Source: Paraburkholderia aspalathi
GTDB taxonomy: Bacteria; Pseudomonadota; Gammaproteobacteria; Burkholderiales; Burkholderiaceae
DNA length: 64,000 nucleotides
Assembly (NCBI RefSeq): GCF_900116445.1
Contig: NZ_FPBH01000020.1
Location: 62,001-126,000, forward strand
Reading direction: 5' to 3'
The notes below the pieces were generated by a model. That model did not search any database. It was not told the DNA's origin and was given only the letters and a program-made list of their open reading frames with translations. Within the stretch, counting starts at the first letter, position 1. Each line of letters begins with the position of its first letter. This document shows, piece by piece, positions 11,031 to 18,995 of the stretch. Both the position numbers and the translations under genes were made by a program.

Positions 11031-12725
11031 CTACTTACCCTTCTTCGCGTTGGCCACGGTCTTCTGGCGGCTATCTGCCGCGGCCTTCGACGCCTTGCTG
11101 GACGTGGAAGCCGACGCCTTCGTCACCTTGCCCTTGGTGGCGCCGGACGTTGTCGGCTTGCTCGCTTTAACCACCGGATCAGATACCTTCACCACGGCGG
11201 AACGGCCACGACCCTTCTTCTTATCGTAGCGCGAATCGTTCTTCGTGTCTGTGACACGGGTGCCGATCTTCTCGACGCCGCCGCCCTGCACGTCGGTTGC
11301 GATGCGCTCGGGACCCGGTTCGCTCGGCATCGCCTTGCCGACCGGCACGTGCAGCACGATCACCTGGCCGCGCGAAACCTGATCGCGATGCGTGCGATTC
11401 CACGCTTTCAATTGACCGATCGAAACGCCGTAACGCACCGCGATCGCGGCCATGGATTGATTGCGACGCACGCGGATCAGCATCTTGCGCGTGTCGGGAA
11501 CGTCAGGCTCCATGGCGAGCACGGCGCTTTCCGCGACGTCGGCGCTGATGTCTTCGTCGTCGTCCGAACCACGCGGCACCACGATCGTGGAGCCCGGTTT
11601 CAAACGCATGCCGGCCGGAATCTTGTTCACTTCCATCAGCGTGTCGGCGTCGACACCGATCTTTTGCGCGATCGCCGCCGGTGCCGAACGCTCCGTGACC
11701 GTGTACGTGGTCCAGGACGACAGCGAGCCGGAATAGGCCTTCAGATTGCGCTCGAAGGCGCTGGCGTTATCGAACGGCAGCAGGATTTGCGGCTGCGTGG
11801 CGCCGAGAATCACCGGCTTCCTGAACGACGGGTTCAGCGAGCGGAATTCGTCCGGCGACAGATTGGCGAGTTTCGCCGCCATGTCCACGTCGATGTCGTG
11901 CGAAGTCGTGACCGTGACGAAATACGGGTGATTTGGAATCGACGGCAGCGTGAGCCCGTACATCTGCGGGTTCATCACGATGTTCTTCACCGCCTGCAGT
12001 TTGGGCACGTAGTTGCGCGTCTCGTTCGGCATGCGCAGGCTGAGGTAGTCGGTGGGCAGCCCCGCTGCTTCGTTGCGCGCGATCGCGCGCTGCACATTGC
12101 CCTCACCCCAGTTGTACGCGGCGAGCGCCAGTTGCCAGTCGCCGAACATGTCATGCAGACGCGACAGGTAGTCGAGCGCGGCGCTAGTCGAAGCCAGCAC
12201 GTCGCGGCGCTCGTCCTGCCACATGTTCTGCTTGAGGTTGTAGGTGCGGCCCGTGCCCGGCATGAACTGCCACATGCCCGCGGCCTTCGCCACCGACAAC
12301 GCCTGCGGGCTATACGCGGATTCGATGAACGGCAGCAACGCGAGCTCGGTCGGCATATTGCGCGCCTCGAGCTCTTCGACGATGTGGTACAGGTATTTCT
12401 GCGAGCGCTCGGTCATGCGCTGCACGTAATCCGGGCGCTGCGCATACCAGTTGACCTGCATGTCGACGAGGTCGGTTTGCAGATCCGGCATTTGAAAACC
12501 ACGGCGAATACGGCCCCACAAATCGGCGTCCGCGCTCGTCAGTTGACTGACCGAGCCTTGATCGACGTTGATCGTCTCTTTGGCGGTGGCTGTCTTGCGA
12601 AGGGCGTCGGCTACGGCTTGCTGGCTGGCGGGGTTAGTTGCGGTGGTAGGGCTATTCGTCGCCGGTCCCTGACTCGCGCAAGCGGCGAGTGTCAGGACCA
12701 ACAACGCACTAAAGATAAATCGCAT
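11031..12725 (-). CDS. mltD: Membrane-bound lytic murein transglycosylase D, LysM repeats
   Basis: Cleaves peptidoglycan to 1,6-anhydromuropeptides. The 564-residue precursor begins MRFIFSALLVLTLAAC, a lipoprotein signal with the lipid-accepting Cys at 16. The family-1 transglycosylase domain contains the catalytic glutamate in LLPFIESAYSP (about 145) and AGMWQFMPGTGR. LysM-type modules follow, for example TVTERSAPAAIAQKIGVDAD and RVRRNQSMAAIAVRYGVS, then a basic Ser/Lys/Ala-rich tail. Upstream in the same direction lies gloB, as in E. coli where mltD also neighbours gloB. Confidence 0.95.
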   Translation of the reverse strand: MRFIFSALLVLTLAACASQGPATNSPTTATNPASQQAVADALRKTATAKETINVDQGSVSQLTSADADLWGRIRRGFQMPDLQTDLVDMQVNWYAQRPDYVQRMTERSQKYLYHIVEELEARNMPTELALLPFIESAYSPQALSVAKAAGMWQFMPGTGRTYNLKQNMWQDERRDVLASTSAALDYLSRLHDMFGDWQLALAAYNWGEGNVQRAIARNEAAGLPTDYLSLRMPNETRNYVPKLQAVKNIVMNPQMYGLTLPSIPNHPYFVTVTTSHDIDVDMAAKLANLSPDEFRSLNPSFRKPVILGATQPQILLPFDNASAFERNLKAYSGSLSSWTTYTVTERSAPAAIAQKIGVDADTLMEVNKIPAGMRLKPGSTIVVPRGSDDDEDISADVAESAVLAMEPDVPDTRKMLIRVRRNQSMAAIAVRYGVSIGQLKAWNRTHRDQVSRGQVIVLHVPVGKAMPSEPGPERIATDVQGGGVEKIGTRVTDTKNDSRYDKKKGRGRSAVVKVSDPVVKASKPTTSGATKGKVTKASASTSSKASKAAADSRQKTVANAKKGK

Positions 12726-12882
12726 GAACGTCTCGGCTTCCACAAGGGCTGGAATTTGCAGCCGATAGTACGAAACGGCAACGTTTACGTCAATCGGAAA
12801 ATTACGAAAAATATCAAGGAAATCTTGGGCTTGGCGAATTTTTGCGATTCTTCGCGTGAGCAATACCCTGATGCTGAACGGG

Positions 12883-13674
12883 TCAACGGAAGCGGTTTTT
12901 CCATTCGCGCATCAGCGTAAATGCCGCCAAACGATCGGACACTTTTTCGTGCAGCTGCTCCTGCAAGGTGGCGCGAATCGCCGGACTGTCGGCGCGCAAA
13001 AACGGATTCACGGCGCGTTCGTGGGCGATGGTAGTGGGAAGTGTAGGCACATGGCGCGCGCGTAATTCGCTCGCCGTGTCGCGCCAGGCTTGCAGTTCGG
13101 CGTTGCCCGGCTCGCAGGCGAGCGCGAAGCGGATGTTCGACAAGGTGTACTCGTGGGCGCAGTGAACCTCGGTTGCGCCGGGCAGCGCGGCCAGCGAATC
13201 CAGCGACGCCAGCATCTGCGTGGGCGTGCCTTCGAACAAGCGGCCGCAGCCACATGCGAACAGCGTGTCGCCACAAAACACGTGCGGCGTGCCGCGCGGG
13301 TCGGCCGCCTGAAAATAGGCGATGTGACCGCTCGTGTGACCAGGCACGTCGAGCACGCTGAATTCGAGCGCGGGGGCCGCAATCGTCACGTGATCGCCGT
13401 TTTTAAGACGATGCGTGAGATGCTGGATCGCCTCACCAGCGGGGCCGTACACGGGAACGGCCTGGCCGTTCAGCAGATCGGCCACCCCACCGACATGGTC
13501 TTGATGATGGTGGGTGAGTAAAATAGCGCTCAGCCGCCAACCCCGTTTCGCCAGATATGCGCGCACGGGGGCGGCCTCACCCGGATCGACGACCACCGCA
13601 TGATGCCCGTCGGAAACGACCCAGATGTAATTGTCTTCAAACGCCGGGACCGGTACGTACTCGAGCGCATTCAT
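12883..13674 (-). CDS. gloB: Hydroxyacylglutathione hydrolase (glyoxalase II)
   Basis: Hydrolyses S-lactoylglutathione to lactate and glutathione in methylglyoxal detoxification. The metallo-beta-lactamase fold is plain: the metal motif THHHQDH with His55, His57, Asp59 and His60, then further ligands in DVPGHTSGHIAY and CGDTLF, and the C-terminal HCAHEYTLSNIRFA of the HAGH domain. The 263-residue length is normal. It is divergent from the yafS-like methyltransferase with only 19 nt between the starts, so the two promoters must overlap the opposite genes or each other. Confidence 0.97.
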   Translation of the reverse strand: MNALEYVPVPAFEDNYIWVVSDGHHAVVVDPGEAAPVRAYLAKRGWRLSAILLTHHHQDHVGGVADLLNGQAVPVYGPAGEAIQHLTHRLKNGDHVTIAAPALEFSVLDVPGHTSGHIAYFQAADPRGTPHVFCGDTLFACGCGRLFEGTPTQMLASLDSLAALPGATEVHCAHEYTLSNIRFALACEPGNAELQAWRDTASELRARHVPTLPTTIAHERAVNPFLRADSPAIRATLQEQLHEKVSDRLAAFTLMREWKNRFR

Positions 13675-13693
13675 AGGCGACGCATTCTCTGAT

Positions 13694-14557
13694 ATGACTG
13701 ATCGAGCAATTATAGACTGGCCTGCCTGGACCGATTCGCCGCCCGGGCGCTACGTACTCGAGTGGGAACAGACCCAGCTCGATCGCGTGGTGTCCGACGT
13801 GTTCGGTTACCATGCGCTGCAACTCGGCCTGCCGCAGCTCGACGCCCTGCGCGAGAACCGCATGCCGTGCCGCGGGCTTGTGCTCGACGCAGCGAGCGGC
13901 GCGAGTGCGCCCTACACTTTTCCACGCGGTCTCGGGCGCGCCGGGAACGGCTCGGGCAAGAACATGGGTAACAGCGCCGCGCAAGGTCTGCCCGCGGGTT
14001 TGCCTGCGCCCGCTGGGCGCAGCGCGGTCTGGTGCGATCTGCTCGACTTGCCGTTCGAAGCACAAAGCGTCGACCTGATCGTGATGCCGCATACGCTGGA
14101 ATTCACGAGCGACCCGCACCGGCTGCTGCGCGAAGCGGAGCGCGTGCTGATGCCCGAAGGGCAGTTGATCATTCTCGGCTTCAATTCGCTGTCGCTGTGG
14201 GGCGCGCGCCAATCGGTCGGCAAGATGACCGGCCGGCCGTTCGTGCCCGCCGCAGTCGACCTGATCGCCTTCACGCGCCTGAAAGACTGGATCAAATTGC
14301 TGGGTTTCGACCTTGAACGCGGGCGCTTCGGCTGCTATCGTCCGCCGCTCGGCAGCGAACAATGGCTGTCCCGCTATGGCTTCATGGAAGCCGCCGGCGA
14401 CCGCTGGTGGCCGATTTTCGGCGCCACCTACATGATCAAGGCGATCAAGCGCGTGCGTGGCATGCGCCTCGTCGGCCCGCTGAAAGTGAAGAAACCTGTC
14501 CTCGCCGCGGGCCTCGCGCCCGCCGCCACTCCGAACACACGCAACCACACTCAATGA
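13694..14557 (+). CDS. Class I SAM-dependent methyltransferase, YafS-like
   Basis: 287 residues with a Rossmann-type methyltransferase core: LVLDAASG near residue 67 as motif I, the acidic VDLIVMPHTLEF as motif IV, and LMPEGQLIILGFN as post-motif. The substrate is unknown. The position between gloB and rnhA matches E. coli yafS, which encodes the same kind of enzyme. The start is the ATG at 13694; the frame is open upstream only inside the divergent gloB. Its stop codon overlaps the rnhA start (ATGA), indicating translational coupling. Confidence 0.88.
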   Translation: MTDRAIIDWPAWTDSPPGRYVLEWEQTQLDRVVSDVFGYHALQLGLPQLDALRENRMPCRGLVLDAASGASAPYTFPRGLGRAGNGSGKNMGNSAAQGLPAGLPAPAGRSAVWCDLLDLPFEAQSVDLIVMPHTLEFTSDPHRLLREAERVLMPEGQLIILGFNSLSLWGARQSVGKMTGRPFVPAAVDLIAFTRLKDWIKLLGFDLERGRFGCYRPPLGSEQWLSRYGFMEAAGDRWWPIFGATYMIKAIKRVRGMRLVGPLKVKKPVLAAGLAPAATPNTRNHTQ

Positions 14558-15000
14558 CTCCCGACATCATCGATATTTATACCGACGGCGCCTGCAAGGG
14601 CAACCCCGGCCCTGGCGGCTGGGGCGCGCTGCTGCGCTTCGGCGATCAGGAAAAAGAACTGTTCGGCGGTGAGCCCAACACCACCAACAATCGCATGGAA
14701 CTGATGGGCGTGATCGGCGCGCTCGAGGCGCTCAAGCGCCCCTGCAAGGCCGTCGTGCACACCGACTCGCAGTACGTGCAGAAAGGCATCAGCGAATGGA
14801 TTCACGGCTGGAAGAAAAAAGGCTGGATCACCGCCGCGAAGCAACCGGTGAAGAATGCCGATCTCTGGAAACGGCTCGATGCGCTCGTCGCGCAGCACGA
14901 AATTGAATGGCGCTGGGTGCGCGGTCACAATGGCCACCCGGAAAACGAACGCGCGGATCAACTGGCCAATCGCGGCGTCGCGTCACTCGCGGAAATGTGA
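14554..15000 (+). CDS. rnhA: Ribonuclease HI
   Basis: Cuts the RNA strand of RNA-DNA hybrids such as R-loops and primers. The 148-residue protein has all four catalytic carboxylates: Asp11 (YTDGACKGNPGPGG), Glu49 (NNRMELMGV), Asp71 (HTDSQYV) and Asp135 (NERADQLA). The ATG at 14554 overlaps the preceding stop. dnaQ follows 80 nt downstream on the same strand, the classic rnhA-dnaQ neighbourhood (divergent in E. coli, co-directional here). Confidence 0.98.
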   Translation: MTPDIIDIYTDGACKGNPGPGGWGALLRFGDQEKELFGGEPNTTNNRMELMGVIGALEALKRPCKAVVHTDSQYVQKGISEWIHGWKKKGWITAAKQPVKNADLWKRLDALVAQHEIEWRWVRGHNGHPENERADQLANRGVASLAEM

Positions 15001-15080
15001 CGCGTGCCGTGACGCCCGCGGCGACACCTACGCGCGCGCCCTTCTTTTTTGCTGATTTTTTTAGAGCAGGCTAATCCGAC

Positions 15081-15821
15081 ATGCGTCAAATCATCCTCGA
15101 CACCGAAACCACCGGCCTGAATGCACGAACCGGCGACCGGATCCTTGAACTCGGTTGCGTCGAAATGGTGAACCGCCGGCTCACGGGCAACAACCTGCAT
15201 TTCTATATCAACCCGGAACGCGAAAGCGATCCGGGCGCTTTGGCGGTCCACGGGCTGACCACGGAGTTTCTGAGCGACAAGCCGAAGTTCGCCGAGATTG
15301 CCGATCAGGTTCGCGACTTCATTCAGGACGCGGAGCTGATCATTCACAACGCGCCGTTCGACATCGGCTTTCTCGATGCCGAATTTGCGTTGCTAGGTTT
15401 GCCGCCGGTGAAAACCTACTGCGGCGAGGTCATCGATACGCTCGCGCGCGCCAAGCAGATGTTCCCGGGCAAGCGCAATTCGCTCGACGCGCTGTGCGAC
15501 CGCTTCGGCATCAGCAACGCACATCGCACCTTGCACGGCGCACTGCTTGACTCGGAACTGCTTGCCGAGGTTTATCTGGCGATGACGCGCGGCCAGGAGA
15601 GCCTCGTCATCGACATGCTTGGCGATTCGCACGGTGGCGGCGATGCGAGTGCACCGCGCATCGCGATCGATTCGCTGAATCTGGTCGTGATCGCCGCGAG
15701 CGACGACGAAGTCGCCGAACATCAGGCCGTGCTCGACGGTCTCGACAAAGCGGTCAAAGGCACGAGCGTGTGGCGTCTCGAAGCGGCTCCGGCTGCGGCC
15801 GCGGATGAGCAAACCGCTTAA
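15081..15821 (+). CDS. dnaQ: DNA polymerase III epsilon subunit (3'-5' proofreading exonuclease)
   Basis: The proofreading subunit of the replicative polymerase core. The 246-residue protein opens MRQIILDTETTGLN with Exo I residues Asp7 and Glu9. Exo II IHNAPFDIGFLDAEF and Exo III HRTLHGALLDSELL follow, giving the DEDDh set. A C-terminal segment after about residue 185 would bind the alpha subunit. A tRNA-Val gene with its own promoter starts 48 nt after the stop codon. Confidence 0.97.
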   Translation: MRQIILDTETTGLNARTGDRILELGCVEMVNRRLTGNNLHFYINPERESDPGALAVHGLTTEFLSDKPKFAEIADQVRDFIQDAELIIHNAPFDIGFLDAEFALLGLPPVKTYCGEVIDTLARAKQMFPGKRNSLDALCDRFGISNAHRTLHGALLDSELLAEVYLAMTRGQESLVIDMLGDSHGGGDASAPRIAIDSLNLVVIAASDDEVAEHQAVLDGLDKAVKGTSVWRLEAAPAAAADEQTA

Positions 15822-15828
15822 AAAGTAC

Positions 15829-15857
15829 TAGACGAGTCGAAAAATCCCTGACATAAT
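15829..15857 (+). promoter_or_regulatory. Promoter of tRNA-Val
   Basis: TAGACG (15829-15834), a 17-nt spacer and CATAAT (15852-15857), ending 12 nt before the mature tRNA 5' end. The discriminator is GC-rich, as expected for a stable-RNA promoter. Confidence 0.7.
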
Positions 15858-15869
15858 TCGGCTCTCTTC

Positions 15870-15944
15870 GGGTGGTTAGCTCAGCGGTAGAGCACTGCCT
15901 TCACACGGCAGGGGTCACAGGTTCAATCCCTGTACCACCCACCA
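15870..15944 (+). tRNA. tRNA-Val (anticodon CAC), CCA encoded
   Basis: A full cloverleaf: acceptor GGGTGGT/ACCACCC, D arm with GCTCAGCGGTAGAGC, anticodon stem CTGCC/GGCAG around the loop TTCACAC (anticodon CAC, reads GTG), T arm CACAGGTTCAATCCCTGT, discriminator A and encoded CCA. Length 75 nt. Confidence 0.97.
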
Positions 15945-15975
15945 GATTCGCTGGTTCCCGAAGAACCGCAAGAGA

Positions 15976-16010
15976 AAGCCCTTAGACGAAAGTCGAGGGC
16001 TTTTTTGTTT
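15976..16010 (+). terminator. Intrinsic terminator of tRNA-Val
   Basis: AAGCCCT...AGGGCTT stem (with one bulge) around a GAAA loop, followed by TTTTTTGTTTTT. It lies 32 nt after the tRNA. Confidence 0.9.
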
Positions 16011-16161
16011 TTGATTCAAGTGCGCGTGCGTTGGTAGGCATCTGCGCCCGCTCTGCTTCGAAGTCAACACCGAACTTCCGTACGATTGCGGCGGCCAAAT
16101 ACTGCTGATATAGTCAGTTTTCGGGCACTTGCCCCGTCCATTCCTTCACTTCATTCGACTA

Positions 16162-16245
16162 CAGGGAGGCGTCACATGTTCGCAGTGCATATCGCTCTCC
16201 CTGGGATGGCCTCACGACCATTCTCGCGACTTTAAGTTTGTCGCG
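16162..16245 (+). promoter_or_regulatory. Structured leader RNA candidate (three consecutive hairpins)
   Basis: Stem 1 is CAGGGAG with CTCCCTG (16162-16168/16197-16203), extended by GCG/CGC, and covers the Shine-Dalgarno and start codon of the 19-codon frame. Stem 2 is ATGG/CCAT (16206-16209/16218-16221). Stem 3 is CGCGAC/GTCGCG (16225-16230/16240-16245) with the TAA stop in its loop. It does not match a riboswitch class I know. Confidence 0.35.
16176..16235 (+). CDS. Candidate 19-residue leader peptide upstream of ABC exporter
   Basis: ATG at 16176 opens a 19-codon frame MFAVHIALPGMASRPFSRL ending TAA at 16233-16235. The ribosome site AGGGAGG lies 6 nt before the ATG, better than most annotated genes here. 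The ribosome site is itself inside an inverted repeat (16162-16168 with 16197-16203), and the stop codon falls in the loop of a second hairpin. I recognise no family. It could be a regulatory leader peptide for the ABC gene 178 nt downstream, or chance within a structured RNA. Confidence 0.35.
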   Translation: MFAVHIALPGMASRPFSRL

Positions 16246-16413
16246 TTGTCGCTCACGCGGTGCTGCCTGATCAGGCGTTCCGCGCAATTCCCAGACAGTC
16301 CGTAGTCCCATTGCCGGCATTGCTGTCAACACAGCGCGGCTCGCTTGACTGTCTCTTCCTTTCGCTTCTTGACTGGAACCTCGGTGCGCTCACGCGCCAC
16401 CGGGTCGTGGCAA

Positions 16414-18291
16414 ATGACTAGAAAAAAACTCGACTTTCGTGGACAAGCCTTCAAGGACGTCCTCGGCTTTACCTTCCGTCACTGGGCCAAACAGCCCTGG
16501 CGCATCTTCGTCACTGCGGCGTTGGTGCTGCTCTCGGCATTGGCCGACGTACTCACGCCGATGTTCGCCGGACGGCTCGTCGACGCGATCGCATCCGGCT
16601 CCGCCAGTAACGCCGTCGCGTGGCACGCGGCGATCACGGCCTTCTGCGTGCTGGGTGCGCTCGGGCTCGGCGCCGAGCTGCTTCGTCAAGGCGTGTTCTT
16701 CAACCTCATCAGGCTGACGCTCAAGATGATGAGCGAGATCGCCGGCAACGCCTTTCATCGCGTGCAGCGTTTTTCGACAGACTGGCATGCCAACAGCTTC
16801 GCCGGATCCACCGTGCGCAAGATCACGCGCGGCATGTGGGCACTCGACCTGCTCAACGACACGTTGCTGGTCGCGTTGCTGCCGTCGCTGGTCATGCTGG
16901 TCGGCGCAACGGTGCTGCTCGGCTGGCGCTGGCCGATGATGGGCGCGGTTGTCGGTATCGGTTCGGTGCTGTATATCGCGGTGACCGTGGCGCTGTCACT
17001 CGGCTTCGTTGCGCCCGCCGCGCGCCTCGCTAACGCGTGGGACACGCGCATGGGTGGCGCCCTCGCCGACGCGGTCAGTTGCAACGGCGTGGTAAAAGCG
17101 TTCGGCGCCGAAGATCGCGAAGAAGCCCTGCTCGAGCGCGTGATCGTCAAGTGGCGTCATCGCACGCGCCGCACGTGGATTCGCGGCACGATCAACGGCG
17201 GCGTGCAAGGCAGCATGCTGGTGGCGATTCAGGCCGCCATTCTCGGCGTCGCGTTGCTGTTGTGGGTGCGCGGCGAAGCGAGTGTCGGCGACATCACCTT
17301 CGCGCTGACGATGTTCTTCATGCTGCAAGGCTATCTGCGCGACGTGGGCATGCACATCCGCAACCTGCAGCGCTCGGTCAACGACATGGAAGAACTGGTG
17401 TCGCTCGAGAGCCAACCGCTGGGTATCGAAGACCGCCCCGGCGCAGGCCCGATCGCGATCGGCAAGGGCGAAATTCGCTTCGAGCACGTTACCTTCCACT
17501 ACGGTGCGAAAGCCACGCCGCTCTACGACAACTTCTCCGTGCGCATCGCGCCAGGAGAACGCGTCGGACTGGTCGGACATTCGGGTTCGGGGAAGACGAC
17601 TTTCATCAAGCTGATCCAGCGGCTCTACGACATTTCAGAAGGCCGGATCACGATCGACGGTCAGGATATCGCCCGTGTGCGGCAGGCGTCGTTGCGCAGC
17701 CAGATCGCGATCGTTCAGCAGGAGCCGGTGCTGTTTCACCGCTCCTTGGCGGAGAACATCGCCTATGCCCGGCCCGATGCGAGCCGTGCCGAGATCGAAC
17801 GCGCCGCGAAGCTCGCGAGTGCGCACGGCTTTATCTCGGCGCTGCCTCAAGGCTACGACACGCTGGTGGGCGAGCGCGGTATCAAGCTTTCGGGTGGTGA
17901 ACGTCAGCGCGTCGCGATCGCGCGGGCGTTTCTCGCGGACGCGCCGATCCTGATTCTGGACGAAGCGACTTCGAGCCTCGATAGCGAAAGCGAAGTGCTG
18001 ATCCAGCAGGCCATGGAACGGCTGATGATGGGCCGCACGACGCTGGTGGTGGCGCACCGCCTCTCCACCGTGCGAGCGCTGGACAGACTGCTGGTGCTGG
18101 ACAAGGGCAAGGTCATCGAGGAAGGCAGTCACGAGGCGTTGATCAGACTCGAGAATGGCTTGTACAGGCGCTTGTTCGAACGTCAGGCGCTGGAGTTGAT
18201 CAAGGGCCTGGGCGATTCGGAGGTCGCGCACAAGACCAATGCCGCGAAAGCGAATCGACTCGATGATTCGGACTTGCTCGTCGAGAAGTAA
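16414..18291 (+). CDS. ABC exporter half-transporter (fused membrane and ATPase domains)
   Basis: The 625-residue protein has a six-helix exporter membrane domain (about residues 25-320) and a nucleotide-binding domain: Walker A GHSGSGKTT at about 388-396, signature LSGGERQR at about 492, Walker B ILILDEATSSLD and the H-loop VVAHRLST. This is the MsbA/ABCB-type arrangement; the substrate is unknown. The ATG at 16414 is chosen over a TTG 23 codons upstream. A second, only loosely similar half-transporter lies at 21.9-23.7 kb, too far away to be its partner by position alone. A structured leader precedes it. Confidence 0.92.
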   Translation: MTRKKLDFRGQAFKDVLGFTFRHWAKQPWRIFVTAALVLLSALADVLTPMFAGRLVDAIASGSASNAVAWHAAITAFCVLGALGLGAELLRQGVFFNLIRLTLKMMSEIAGNAFHRVQRFSTDWHANSFAGSTVRKITRGMWALDLLNDTLLVALLPSLVMLVGATVLLGWRWPMMGAVVGIGSVLYIAVTVALSLGFVAPAARLANAWDTRMGGALADAVSCNGVVKAFGAEDREEALLERVIVKWRHRTRRTWIRGTINGGVQGSMLVAIQAAILGVALLLWVRGEASVGDITFALTMFFMLQGYLRDVGMHIRNLQRSVNDMEELVSLESQPLGIEDRPGAGPIAIGKGEIRFEHVTFHYGAKATPLYDNFSVRIAPGERVGLVGHSGSGKTTFIKLIQRLYDISEGRITIDGQDIARVRQASLRSQIAIVQQEPVLFHRSLAENIAYARPDASRAEIERAAKLASAHGFISALPQGYDTLVGERGIKLSGGERQRVAIARAFLADAPILILDEATSSLDSESEVLIQQAMERLMMGRTTLVVAHRLSTVRALDRLLVLDKGKVIEEGSHEALIRLENGLYRRLFERQALELIKGLGDSEVAHKTNAAKANRLDDSDLLVEK

Positions 18292-18315
18292 ATTAAGAAG
18301 AAGCATGCGGGACGT

Positions 18316-18351
18316 CCTGCAGAAGCCGCCGTAACAGGCGCTTTCTGCAGG
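18316..18351. terminator. Hairpin between convergent ABC exporter and DUF2214 gene
   Basis: A perfect 9-bp inverted repeat CCTGCAGAA/TTCTGCAGG with an inner GCC/GGC pairing in the 81-nt gap of two converging genes. No T-run follows, so the terminator role is inferred from position. Confidence 0.45.
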
Positions 18352-18372
18352 CGCTCGCCCCCTAACGCACGC

Positions 18373-18837
18373 CTACACCACGCCCGCAGGCAGCCCGATA
18401 CCACGCGCCATGCCGGTCGCCGCGAACACCATCAACACCAGCAGCACGGTCTGGATCACACTGAAACGCGCATACGTACGCGCCTTTCGCAAATCAGGCG
18501 TGGCGCCTTTTCTGATGCTGGCGCGCCAGCGCATCAGGCCGAGCATCGTCGGGACTTCGAGAATGAGGATCAGCACGAGCAGCGTCATCTTCAAGTGAAA
18601 GAGCGGCTCATGCAGGTAGTAGTCGGCGCCCTTTTCGAAACCGCCGAAGGCGCGCATCAGACCGGTGACGATCAGCACTAAAGCCGAAAGACCCCAGCGC
18701 GAGTCGGAGCGGAATACGGATCGCAGCGCAGCAGGCACGCTGGCTCGCCGAAGTGACCAGGTGCGCCGGAGAATCGACGCGAGGGCGAAGCCATAAGCAA
18801 GTAGATGAAGGGCGGCAAGCAACCAGCGAACCAGCAT
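18373..18837 (-). CDS. DUF2214 family membrane protein
   Basis: 154 residues with four predicted membrane helices: near 1-20, 45-65, 80-102 and 128-150. The histidine in the first helix (LLAALHLLAYG) and the YYLHEPLFHLKM segment match the DUF2214 family, members of which are uncharacterised; histidines in the membrane could bind haem or copper, but this is only a thought. It is monocistronic, converging on the ABC exporter. Confidence 0.8.
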   Translation of the reverse strand: MLVRWLLAALHLLAYGFALASILRRTWSLRRASVPAALRSVFRSDSRWGLSALVLIVTGLMRAFGGFEKGADYYLHEPLFHLKMTLLVLILILEVPTMLGLMRWRASIRKGATPDLRKARTYARFSVIQTVLLVLMVFAATGMARGIGLPAGVV

Positions 18838-18995
18838 AGCGACTCCTGCAAACGACGCAATACGATCGATGTATCTCTCACTCGCCCGCCGAAACGCCGG
18901 GCGGCACTTTTTCTTACATGTCTTATTATCGACTACCGCACTTTACGACGTCTGCTTCACCCGCGCGTTGTAGCTGACCGAACGAAGCGACAGTT

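Larger units (their letters stand above)
16011..16413. other. Intergenic region between tRNA-Val terminator and ABC exporter
   Basis: About 400 nt. The central part holds the structured leader and 19-codon frame listed separately. A perfect palindrome GCCTGATCAGGC at about 16264-16275 follows. The remaining sequence shows no gene. Confidence 0.5.

Noticed and set aside
16162..16245. Known Mn (yybP-ykoY) or Mg riboswitch for the exporter leader
   Set aside because: The conserved core strings of those classes are not present; the leader is reported as an unclassified candidate only.
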